Positions 49,939 through 61,164 of a stretch of DNA of 64,000 nucleotides are shown piece after piece; within the stretch, counting starts at the first letter, position 1; the number at the start of each line of letters is the position of its first letter. The notes beneath the pieces were generated by a model. That model worked only from the letters and a program-made list of their open reading frames with translations. It had not been told where the DNA came from and ran no database searches. This DNA is from Limanda limanda (lineage: Eukaryota > Chordata > Actinopteri > Pleuronectiformes > Pleuronectidae). Position numbers and translations under genes: made by a program. The stretch lies in contig NW_026870393.1 of the NCBI RefSeq assembly GCF_963576545.1, positions 44,852 to 108,851 of the forward strand. Direction: 5' to 3'.

Positions 49939-52351
49939 GATGAAAGCACATAGGAGAAAGAGATATTCTTGAATAACTTTTTTTGTGAAGGTCGGAGAGA
50001 CTTGCAAGTAGGCTCTACCCCCACTAAATGGGGTAGCGCGCATCGATCGGTACCATCCTTGAGCTTCTCCGACTTTCGGAAGGGTTAGGGTTAGGGTTAG
50101 GGATGAAAGCACATAGGAGAAAGAGATATTCTTGAATAACTTTTTTTGTGAAGGTCGGAGAGACTTGCAAGTAGGCTCTACCCCCACTAAATGGGGTAGC
50201 GCGCATCGATCAGTACCATCCTTGAGCTTCTCCGACTTTCGGAAGGGTTAGGGTTAGGGTTAGGGATGAAAGCACATAGGAGAAAGAGATATTCTTGAAT
50301 AACTTTTTTTGTGAAGGTCGGAGAGACTTGCAAGTAGGCTCTACCCCCACTAAATGGGGTAGCGCGCATCGATCGGTACCATCCTTGAGCTTCTCCGACT
50401 TTCGGAAGGGTTAGGGTTAGGGTTAGGGATGAAAGCACATAGGAGAAAGAGATATTCTTGAATAACTTTTTTTGTGAAGGTCGGAGAGACTTGGAAAGTG
50501 GTTGCATCTGGACTAATTTGGGTCCTGCGGATCGATTGGTACCATCCCCGAGCTTGTACGACCTTCGGAAGAGGTCGACCGACGAAATTCCCCCAAATCT
50601 GAGGAGATATTCTTGAATAACTTTTTTTGTGAAGGTCGGAGAGACTTGCAAGTAGGCTCTACCCCCACTAAATGGGGTAGCGCGCATCGATCGGTACCAT
50701 CCTTGAGCTTCTCCGACTTTCGGAAGGGTTAGGGTTAGGGTTAGGGATGAAAGCACATAGGAGAAAGAGATATTCTTGAATAACTTTTTTTGTGAAGGTC
50801 GGAGAGACTTGCAAGTAGGCTCTACCCCCACTAAATGGGGTAGCGCGCATCGATCGGTACCATCCTTGAGCTTCTCCAACTTTCGGAAGGGTTAGGGTTA
50901 GGGTTAGGGATGAAAGCACATAGGAGAAAGAGATATTCTTGAATAACTTTTTTTGTGAAGGTCGGAGAGACTTGGAAAGTGGTTGCATCTGGACTAATTT
51001 GGGTCCTGCGGATCGATTGGTACCATCCCCGAGCTTGTACGACCTTCGGAAGAGGTCGACCGACGAAATTCCCCCAAATCTGAGGAGATATTCTTGAATA
51101 ACTTTTTTTGTGAAGGTCGGAGAGACTTGCAAGTAGGCTCTACCCCCACTAAATGGGGTTGCGCGCATCGATCGGTACCATTCTTGAGCTTCTCCGACTT
51201 TCGGAAGGGTTAGGGTTAGGGTTAGGGATGAAAGCACATAGGAGAAAGAGATATTCTTGAATAACTTTTTTTGTGAAGGTCGGAGAGACTTGCAAGTAGG
51301 CTCTACCCCCACTAAATGGGGTAGCGCGCATCGATCGGTACCATCCTTGAGCTTCTCCGACTTTCGGAAGGGTTAGGGTTAGGGTTAGGGATGAAAGCAC
51401 ATAGGAGAAAGAGATATTCTTGAATAACTTTTTTTGTGAAGGTCGGAGAGACTTGGAAAGTGGTTGCATCTGGACAAATTTGGGTCCTGCGGATCGATTG
51501 GTACCATCCCCGAGCTTGTACGACCTTCGGAAGAGGTCGACCGACGAAATTCCCCCAAATCTGAGGAGATATTCTTGAATAACTTTTTTTGTGAAGGTCG
51601 GAGAGACTTGCAAGTAGGCTCTACCCCCACTAAATGGGGTTGCGCGCATCGATCAGTACCATCCTTGAGCTTCTCCGACTTTCGGAAGGGTTAGGGTTAG
51701 GGTTAGGGATGAAAGCACATAGGAGAAAGAGATATTCTTGAATAACTTTTTTTGTGAAGGTCGGAGAGACTTGGAAAGTGGTTGCATCTGGACTAATTTG
51801 GGTCCTGCGGATCGATTGGTACCATCCCCGAGCTTGTACGACCTTCGGAAGAGGTCGACCGACGAAATTCCCCCAAATCTGAGGAGATATTCTTGAATAA
51901 CTTTTTTTGTGAAGGTCGGAGAGACTTGCAAGTAGGCTCTACCCCCACTAAATGGGGTTGCGCGCATCGATCAGTACCATCCTTGAGCTTCTCCGACTTT
52001 CGGAAGGGTTAGGGTTAGGGTTAGGGATGAAAGCACATAGGAGAAAGAGATATTCTTGAATAACTTTTTTTGTGAAGGTCGGAGAGACTTGCAAGTAGGC
52101 TCTACCCCCACTAAATGGGGTAGCGCGCATCGATCGGTACCATCCTTGAGCTTCTCCGACTTTCGGAAGGGTTAGGGTTAGGGTTAGGGATGAAAGCACA
52201 TAGGAGAAAGAGATATTCTTGAATAACTTTTTTTGTGAAGGTCGGAGAGACTTGCAAGTAGGCTCTACCCCCACTAAATGGGGTAGCGCGCATCGATCGG
52301 TACCATCTTTGAGCTTCTCCGACTTTCGGAAGGGTTAGGGTTAGGGTTAGG
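49622..52351 (+). repeat. Sub-array V: transition after the large duplication
   Basis: Twelve units: L, S, S, S, L, S, L, S, L, L, S, S. The first two units (49622-50101) resemble those 961 bp upstream (48661-49140), including the T8 form of the T tract that lacks one G. This marks where copy 2 ends and a shorter local duplication begins. Private changes include CCAAC at 50878 and GGACAAATT near 51473-51481. From about 50.9 kb rightward, ATTCTTG replaces ATCCTTG in many units. No gene is present. Confidence 0.8.
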
Positions 52352-55300
52352 GATGAAAGCACATAGGAGAAAGAGATATTCTTGAATAACTTTTTTTGTG
52401 AAGGTCGGAGAGACTTGCAAGTAGGCTCTACCCCCACTAAATGGGGTAGCGCGCATCGATCGGTACCATCCTTGAGCTTCTCCGACTTTCGGAAGGGTTA
52501 GGGTTAGGGTTAGGGATGAAAGCACATAGGAGAAAGAGATATTCTTGAATAACTTTTTTTGTGAAGGTCGGAGAGACTTGGAAAGTGGTTGCATCTGGAC
52601 TAATTTGGGTCCTGCGGATCGATTGGTACCATCCCCGAGCTTGTACGACCTTCGGAAGAGGTCGACCGACGAAATTCCCCCAAATCTGAGGAGATATTCT
52701 TGAATAACTTTTTTTGTGAAGGTCGGAGAGACTTGCAAGTAGGCTCTACCCCCACTAAATGGGGTTGCGCGCATCGATCGGTACCATCCTTGAGCTTCTC
52801 CGACTTTCGGAAGGGTTAGGGTTAGGGTTAGGGATGAAAGCACATAGGAGAAAGAGATATTCTTGAATAACTTTTTTTGTGAAGGTCGGAGAGACTTGCA
52901 AGTAGGCTCTACCCCCACTAAATGGGGTAGCGCGCATCGATCGGTACCATCCTTGAGCTTCTCCGACTTTCGGAAGGGTTAGGGTTAGGGTTAGGGATGA
53001 AAGCACATAGGAGAAAGAGATATTCTTGAATAACTTTTTTTGTGAAGGTCGGAGAGACTTGCAAGTAGGCTCTACCCCCACTAAATGGGGTAGCGCGCAT
53101 CTATCGGTACCATCCTTGAGCTTCTCCGACTTTCGGAAGGGTTAGGGTTAGGGTTAGGGATGAAAGCACATAGGAGAAAGAGATATTCTTGAATAACTTT
53201 TTTTGTGAAGGTCGGAGAGACTTGGAAAGTGGTTGCATCTGGACTAATTTGGGTCCTGCGGATCGATTGGTACCATCCCCGAGCTTGTACGACCTTCGGA
53301 AGAGGTCGACCGACGAAATTCCCCCAAATCTGAGGAGATATTCTTGAATAACTTTTTTTGTGAAGGTCGGAGAGACTTGCAAGTAGGCTCTACCCCCACT
53401 AAATGGGGTTGCGCGCATCGATCGGTACCATTCTTGAGCTTCTCCGACTTTCGGAAGGGTTAGGGTTAGGGTTAGGGATGAAAGCACATAGGAGAAAGAG
53501 ATATTCTTGAATAACTTTTTTTGTGAAGGTCGGAGAGACTTGCAAGTAGGCTCTACCCCCACTAAATGGGGTAGCGCCCATCGATCGGTACCATCCTTGA
53601 GCTTCTCCGACTTTCGGAAGGGTTAGGGTTAGGGTTAGGGATGAAAGCACATAGGAGAAAGAGATATTCTTGAATAACTTTTTTTGTGAAGGTCGGAGAG
53701 ACTTGGAAAGTGGTTGCATCTGGACTAATTTGGGTCCTGCGGATCGATTGGTACCATCCCCGAGCTTGTACGACCTTCGGAAGAGGTCGACCGACGAAAT
53801 TCCCCCAAATCTGAGGAGATATTCTTGAATAACTTTTTTTGTGAAGGTCGGAGAGACTTGCAAGTAGGCTCTACCCCCACTAAATGGGGTTGCGCGCATC
53901 GATCAGTACCATCCTTGAGCTTCTCCGACTTTCGGAAGGGTTAGGGTTAGGGTTAGGGATGAAAGCACATAGGAGAAAGAGATATTCTTGAATAACTTTT
54001 TTTGTGAAGGTCGGAGAGACTTGCAAGTAGGCTCTACCCCCACTAAATGGGGTTGCGCGCATCGATCGGTACCATTCTTGAGCTTCTCCGACTTTCGGAA
54101 GGGTTAGGGTTAGGGTTAGGGATGAAAGCACATAGGAGAAAGAGATATTCTTGAATAACTTTTTTTGTGAAGGTCGGAGAGACTTGCAAGTAGGCTCTAC
54201 CCCCACTAAATGGGGTAGCGCGCATCGATCGGTACCATCCTTGAGCTTCTCCGACTTTCGGAAGGGTTAGGGTTAGGGTTAGGGATGAAAGCACATAGGA
54301 GAAAGAGATATTCTTGAATAACTTTTTTTGTGAAGGTCGGAGAGACTTGGAAAGTGGTTGCATCTGGACTAATTTGGGTCCTGCGGATCGATTGGTACCA
54401 TCCCCGAGCTTGTACGACCTTCGGAAGAGGTCGACCGACGAAATTCCCCCAAATCTGAGGAGATATTCTTGAATAACTTTTTTTGTGAAGGTCGGAGAGA
54501 CTTGCAAGTAGGCTCTACCCCCACTAAATGGGGTTGCGCGCATCGATCAGTACCATCCTTGAGCTTCTCCGACTTTCGGAAGGGTTAGGGTTAGGGATGA
54601 AAGCACATAGGAGAAAGAGATATTCTTGAATAACTTTTTTTGTGAAGGTCGGAGAGACTTGCAAGTAGGCTCTACCCCCACTAAATGGGGTTGCGCGCAT
54701 CGATCGGTACCATTCTTGAGCTTCTCCGACTTTCGGAAGGGTTAGGGTTAGGGTTAGGGATGAAAGCACATAGGAGAAAGAGATATTCTTGAATAACTTT
54801 TTTTGTGAAGGTCGGAGAGACTTGCAAGTAGGCTCTACCCCCACTAAATGGGGTAGCGCGCATCGATCGGTACCATCCTCGAGCTTCTCCGACTTTCGGA
54901 AGGGTTAGGGTTAGGGTTAGGGATGAAAGCACATAGGAGAAAGAGATATTCTTGAATAACTTTTTTTGTGAAGGTCGGAGAGACTTGGAAAGTGGTTGCA
55001 TCTGGACTAATTTGGGTCCTGCGGATCGATTGGTACCATCCCCGAGCTTGTACGACCTTCGGAAGAGGTCGACCGACGAAATTCCCCCAAATCTGAGGAG
55101 ATATTCTTGAATAACTTTTTTTGTGAAGGTCGGAGAGACTTGCAAGTAGGCTCTACCCCCACTAAATGGGGTTGCGCGCATCGATCAGTACCATCCTTGA
55201 GCTTCTCCGACTTTCGGAAGGGTTAGGGTTAGGGTTAGGGATGAAAGCACATAGGAGAAAGAGATATTCTTGAATAACTTTTTTTGTGAAGGTCGGAGAG

Positions 55301-55557
55301 ACTTGGAAAGTGGTTGCATCTGGACTAATTTGGGTCCTGCGGATCGATTGGTACCATCCCCGAGCTTGTACGACCTTCGGAAGAGGTCGACCGACGAAAT
55401 TCCCCCAAATCTGAGGAGATATTCTTGAATAACTTTTTTTGTGAAGGTCGGAGAGACTTGCAAGTAGGCTCTACCCCCACTAAATGGGGTAGCGCGCATC
55501 GATCGGTACCATCTTTGAGCTTCTCCGACTTTCGGAAGGGTTAGGGTTAGGGTTAGG
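52352..55557 (+). repeat. 3.2-kb higher-order repeat, copy A (3206 bp)
   Basis: Fourteen units: S, L, S, S, L, S, L, S, S, L(312), S, S, L, L. Markers shared with copy B: CATCTATCGG near 53098, GCGCCCATC near 53575, a two-hexamer L unit at 54284 and TCCTCGAGC near 54877. Its first S unit has three hexamers, while the matching unit in copy B has two. That accounts for the 6-bp length difference. No gene is present. Confidence 0.88.
54284..54595 (+). repeat. L unit with two TTAGGG hexamers (312 bp)
   Basis: Shortened unit of the 3.2-kb repeat copy A. Its counterpart in copy B is 57484-57795. Confidence 0.92.
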
Positions 55558-55714
55558 GATGAAAGCACATAGGAGAAAGAGATATTCTTGAATAACTTTT
55601 TTTGTGAAGGTCGGAGAGACTTGCAAGTAGGCTCTACCCCCACTAAATGGGGTAGCGCGCATCGATCGGTACCATCCTTGAGCTTCTCCGACTTTCGGAA
55701 GGGTTAGGGTTAGG
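55558..55714 (+). repeat. S unit with two TTAGGG hexamers (157 bp)
   Basis: First unit of copy B of the 3.2-kb repeat. The matching unit in copy A (52352-52514) has three hexamers, whereas the start of the third copy (58758-58914) also has two. Confidence 0.9.
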
Positions 55715-57483
55715 GATGAAAGCACATAGGAGAAAGAGATATTCTTGAATAACTTTTTTTGTGAAGGTCGGAGAGACTTGGAAAGTGGTTGCATCTGGAC
55801 TAATTTGGGTCCTGCGGATCGATTGGTACCATCCCCGAGCTTGTACGACCTTCGGAAGAGGTCGACCGACGAAATTCCCCCAAATCTGAGGAGATATTCT
55901 TGAATAACTTTTTTTGTGAAGGTCGGAGAGACTTGCAAGTAGGCTCTACCCCCACTAAATGGGGTTGCGCGCATCGATCGGTACCATCCTTGAGCTTCTC
56001 CGACTTTCGGAAGGGTTAGGGTTAGGGTTAGGGATGAAAGCACATAGGAGAAAGAGATATTCTTGAATAACTTTTTTTGTGAAGGTCGGAGAGACTTGCA
56101 AGTAGGCTCTACCCCCACTAAATGGGGTAGCGCGCATCGATCGGTACCATCCTTGAGCTTCTCCGACTTTCGGAAGGGTTAGGGTTAGGGTTAGGGATGA
56201 AAGCACATAGGAGAAAGAGATATTCTTGAATAACTTTTTTTGTGAAGGTCGGAGAGACTTGCAAGTAGGCTCTACCCCCACTAAATGGGGTAGCGCGCAT
56301 CTATCGGTACCATCCTTGAGCTTCTCCGACTTTCGGAAGGGTTAGGGTTAGGGTTAGGGATGAAAGCACATAGGAGAAAGAGATATTCTTGAATAACTTT
56401 TTTTGTGAAGGTCGGAGAGACTTGGAAAGTGGTTGCATCTGGACTAATTTGGGTCCTGCGGATCGATTGGTACCATCCCCGAGCTTGTACGACCTTCGGA
56501 AGAGGTCGACCGACGAAATTCCCCCAAATCTGAGGAGATATTCTTGAATAACTTTTTTTGTGAAGGTCGGAGAGACTTGCAAGTAGGCTCTACCCCCACT
56601 AAATGGGGTTGCGCGCATCGATCGGTACCATTCTTGAGCTTCTCCGACTTTCGGAAGGGTTAGGGTTAGGGTTAGGGATGAAAGCACATAGGAGAAAGAG
56701 ATATTCTTGAATAACTTTTTTTGTGAAGGTCGGAGAGACTTGCAAGTAGGCTCTACCCCCACTAAATGGGGTAGCGCCCATCGATCGGTACCATCCTTGA
56801 GCTTCTCCGACTTTCGGAAGGGTTAGGGTTAGGGTTAGGGATGAAAGCACATAGGAGAAAGAGATATTCTTGAATAACTTTTTTTGTGAAGGTCGGAGAG
56901 ACTTGGAAAGTGGTTGCATCTGGACTAATTTGGGTCCTGCGGATCGATTGGTACCATCCCCGAGCTTGTACGACCTTCGGAAGAGGTCGACCGACGAAAT
57001 TCCCCCAAATCTGAGGAGATATTCTTGAATAACTTTTTTTGTGAAGGTCGGAGAGACTTGCAAGTAGGCTCTACCCCCACTAAATGGGGTTGCGCGCATC
57101 GATCAGTACCATCCTTGAGCTTCTCCGACTTTCGGAAGGGTTAGGGTTAGGGTTAGGGATGAAAGCACATAGGAGAAAGAGATATTCTTGAATAACTTTT
57201 TTTGTGAAGGTCGGAGAGACTTGCAAGTAGGCTCTACCCCCACTAAATGGGGTTGCGCGCATCGATCGGTACCATTCTTGAGCTTCTCCGACTTTCGGAA
57301 GGGTTAGGGTTAGGGTTAGGGATGAAAGCACATAGGAGAAAGAGATATTCTTGAATAACTTTTTTTGTGAAGGTCGGAGAGACTTGCAAGTAGGCTCTAC
57401 CCCCACTAAATGGGGTAGCGCGCATCGATCGGTACCATCCTTGAGCTTCTCCGACTTTCGGAAGGGTTAGGGTTAGGGTTAGG

Positions 57484-57795
57484 GATGAAAGCACATAGGA
57501 GAAAGAGATATTCTTGAATAACTTTTTTTGTGAAGGTCGGAGAGACTTGGAAAGTGGTTGCATCTGGACTAATTTGGGTCCTGCGGATCGATTGGTACCA
57601 TCCCCGAGCTTGTACGACCTTCGGAAGAGGTCGACCGACGAAATTCCCCCAAATCTGAGGAGATATTCTTGAATAACTTTTTTTGTGAAGGTCGGAGAGA
57701 CTTGCAAGTAGGCTCTACCCCCACTAAATGGGGTTGCGCGCATCGATCAGTACCATCCTTGAGCTTCTCCGACTTTCGGAAGGGTTAGGGTTAGG
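57484..57795 (+). repeat. L unit with two TTAGGG hexamers (312 bp), copy B
   Basis: Counterpart of the unit at 54284, 3200 bp away. Confidence 0.92.
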
Positions 57796-58757
57796 GATGA
57801 AAGCACATAGGAGAAAGAGATATTCTTGAATAACTTTTTTTGTGAAGGTCGGAGAGACTTGCAAGTAGGCTCTACCCCCACTAAATGGGGTTGCGCGCAT
57901 CGATCGGTACCATTCTTGAGCTTCTCCGACTTTCGGAAGGGTTAGGGTTAGGGTTAGGGATGAAAGCACATAGGAGAAAGAGATATTCTTGAATAACTTT
58001 TTTTGTGAAGGTCGGAGAGACTTGCAAGTAGGCTCTACCCCCACTAAATGGGGTAGCGCGCATCGATCGGTACCATCCTCGAGCTTCTCCGACTTTCGGA
58101 AGGGTTAGGGTTAGGGTTAGGGATGAAAGCACATAGGAGAAAGAGATATTCTTGAATAACTTTTTTTGTGAAGGTCGGAGAGACTTGGAAAGTGGTTGCA
58201 TCTGGACTAATTTGGGTCCTGCGGATCGATTGGTACCATCCCCGAGCTTGTACGACCTTCGGAAGAGGTCGACCGACGAAATTCCCCCAAATCTGAGGAG
58301 ATATTCTTGAATAACTTTTTTTGTGAAGGTCGGAGAGACTTGCAAGTAGGCTCTACCCCCACTAAATGGGGTTGCGCGCATCGATCAGTACCATCCTTGA
58401 GCTTCTCCGACTTTCGGAAGGGTTAGGGTTAGGGTTAGGGATGAAAGCACATAGGAGAAAGAGATATTCTTGAATAACTTTTTTTGTGAAGGTCGGAGAG
58501 ACTTGGAAAGTGGTTGCATCTGGACTAATTTGGGTCCTGCGGATCGATTGGTACCATCCCCGAGCTTGTACGACCTTCGGAAGAGGTCGACCGACGAAAT
58601 TCCCCCAAATCTGAGGAGATATTCTTGAATAACTTTTTTTGTGAAGGTCGGAGAGACTTGCAAGTAGGCTCTACCCCCACTAAATGGGGTAGCGCGCATC
58701 GATCGGTACCATCTTTGAGCTTCTCCGACTTTCGGAAGGGTTAGGGTTAGGGTTAGG

Positions 58758-58914
58758 GATGAAAGCACATAGGAGAAAGAGATATTCTTGAATAACTTTT
58801 TTTGTGAAGGTCGGAGAGACTTGCAAGTAGGCTCTACCCCCACTAAATGGGGTAGCGCGCATCGATCGGTACCATCCTTGAGCTTCTCCGACTTTCGGAA
58901 GGGTTAGGGTTAGG
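58758..58914 (+). repeat. S unit with two TTAGGG hexamers (157 bp)
   Basis: First unit of the partial third 3.2-kb copy, with the same shortened telomeric block as the unit at 55558. Confidence 0.9.
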
Positions 58915-61164
58915 GATGAAAGCACATAGGAGAAAGAGATATTCTTGAATAACTTTTTTTGTGAAGGTCGGAGAGACTTGGAAAGTGGTTGCATCTGGAC
59001 TAATTTGGGTCCTGCGGATCGATTGGTACCATCCCCGAGCTTGTACGACCTTCGGAAGAGGTCGACCGACGAAATTCCCCCAAATCTGAGGAGATATTCT
59101 TGAATAACTTTTTTTGTGAAGGTCGGAGAGACTTGCAAGTAGGCTCTACCCCCACTAAATGGGGTAGCGCGCATCGATCGGTACCATCCTTGAGCTTCTC
59201 CGACTTTCGGAAGGGTTAGGGTTAGGGTTAGGGATGAAAGCACATAGGAGAAAGAGATATTCTTGAATAACTTTTTTTGTGAAGGTCGGAGAGACTTGCA
59301 AGTAGGCTCTACCCCCACTAAATGGGGTAGCGCGCATCGATCGGTACCATCTTTGAGCTTCTCCGACTTTCGGAAGGGTTAGGGTTAGGGTTAGGGATGA
59401 AAGCACATAGGAGAAAGAGATATTCTTGAATAACTTTTTTTGTGAAGGTCGGAGAGACTTGCAAGTAGGCTCTACCCCCACTAAATGGGGTAGCGCGCAT
59501 CGATCGGTACCATCCTTGAGCTTCTCCGACTTTCGGAAGGGTTAGGGTTAGGGTTAGGGATGAAAGCACATAGGAGAAAGAGATATTCTTGAATAACTTT
59601 TTTTGTGAAGGTCGGAGAGACTTGGAAAGTGGTTGCATCTGGACTAATTTGGGTCCTGCGGATCGATTGGTACCATCCCCGAGCTTGTACGACCTTCGGA
59701 AGAGGTCGACCGACGAAATTCCCCCAAATCTGAGGAGATATTCTTGAATAACTTTTTTTGTGAAGGTCGGAGAGACTTGCAAGTAGGCTCTACCCCCACT
59801 AAATGGGGTTGCGCGCATCGATCGGTACCATCCTTGAGCTTCTCCGACTTTCGGAAGGGTTAGGGTTAGGGTTAGGGATGAAAGCACATAGGAGAAAGAG
59901 ATATTCTTGAATAACTTTTTTTGTGAAGGTCGGAGAGACTTGCAAGTAGGCTCTACCCCCACTAAATGGGGTAGCGCGCATCGATCGGTACCATCCTTGA
60001 GCTTCTCCGACTTTCGGAAGGGTTAGGGTTAGGGTTAGGGATGAAAGCACATAGGAGAAAGAGATATTCTTGAATAACTTTTTTTGTGAAGGTCGGAGAG
60101 ACTTGCAAGTAGGCTCTACCCCCACTAAATGGGGTAGCGCGCATCGATCGGTACCATCCTTGAGCTTCTCCGACTTTCGGAAGGGTTAGGGTTAGGGTTA
60201 GGGATGAAAGCACATAGGAGAAAGAGATATTCTTGAATAACTTTTTTTGTGAAGGTCGGAGAGACTTGGAAAGTGGTTGCATCTGGACTAATTTGGGTCC
60301 TGCGGATCGATTGGTACCATCCCCGAGCTTGTACGACCTTCGGAAGAGGTCGACCGACGAAATTCCCCCAAATCTGAGGAGATATTCTTGAATAACTTTT
60401 TTTGTGAAGGTCGGAGAGACTTGCAAGTAGGCTCTACCCCCACTAAATGGGGTTGCGCGCATCGATCGGTACCATTCTTGAGCTTCTCCGACTTTCGGAA
60501 GGGTTAGGGTTAGGGTTAGGGATGAAAGCACATAGGAGAAAGAGATATTCTTGAATAACTTTTTTTGTGAAGGTCGGAGAGACTTGCAAGTAGGCTCTAC
60601 CCCCACTAAATGGGGTAGCGCGCATCGATCGGTACCATCCTTGAGCTTCTCCGACTTTCGGAAGGGTTAGGGTTAGGGTTAGGGATGAAAGCACATAGGA
60701 GAAAGAGATATTCTTGAATAACTTTTTTTGTGAAGGTCGGAGAGACTTGGAAAGTGGTTGCATCTGGACTAATTTGGGTCCTGCGGATCGATTGGTACCA
60801 TCCCCGAGCTTGTACGACCTTCGGAAGAGGTCGACCGACGAAATTCCCCCAAATCTGAGGAGATATTCTTGAATAACTTTTTTTGTGAAGGTCGGAGAGA
60901 CTTGCAAGTAGGCTCTACCCCCACTAAATTGGGTTGCGCGCATCGATCAGTACCATCCTTGAGCTTCTCCGACTTTCGGAAGGGTTAGGGTTAGGGTTAG
61001 GGATGAAAGCACATAGGAGAAAGAGATATTCTTGAATAACTTTTTTTGTGAAGGTCGGAGAGACTTGCAAGTAGGCTCTACCCCCACTAAATGGGGTTGC
61101 GCGCATCGATCGGTACCATCCTTGAGCTTCTCCGACTTTCGGAAGGGTTAGGGTTAGGGTTAGG
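58758..61164 (+). repeat. Sub-array VII: start of third 3.2-kb copy, then 2574-bp repeat begins
   Basis: Eleven units: S(157), L, S, S, L, S, S, L, S, L, S. The first two continue the 3.2-kb pattern. From 59233 (S with ATCTTTG) a 12-unit, 2574-bp block begins and restarts at 61807. AAATTGGG recurs near 60928, as at 25948 and 41848, showing that the same variant exists in distant parts of the array. No gene is present. Confidence 0.8.

Larger units (their letters stand above)
55558..58757 (+). repeat. 3.2-kb higher-order repeat, copy B (3200 bp)
   Basis: Fourteen units in the same order as copy A, with a 3200-bp offset from the second unit on: S(157), L, S, S, L, S, L, S, S, L(312), S, S, L, L. 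The rare marks recur at near 56298, near 56775, at 57484 and near 58077. A third copy starts at 58758 with the same shortened S unit and an L unit, but it departs within that L unit, which ends GGGGTA instead of GGGGTT near 59160-59165. No gene is present. Confidence 0.88.

Noticed and set aside
51464..51694. Plus-strand open frame of 76 codons
   Set aside because: It exists only because a T-to-A change (GGACAAATT for GGACTAATT) removes a stop in one L unit. The sequence is otherwise the standard repeat.
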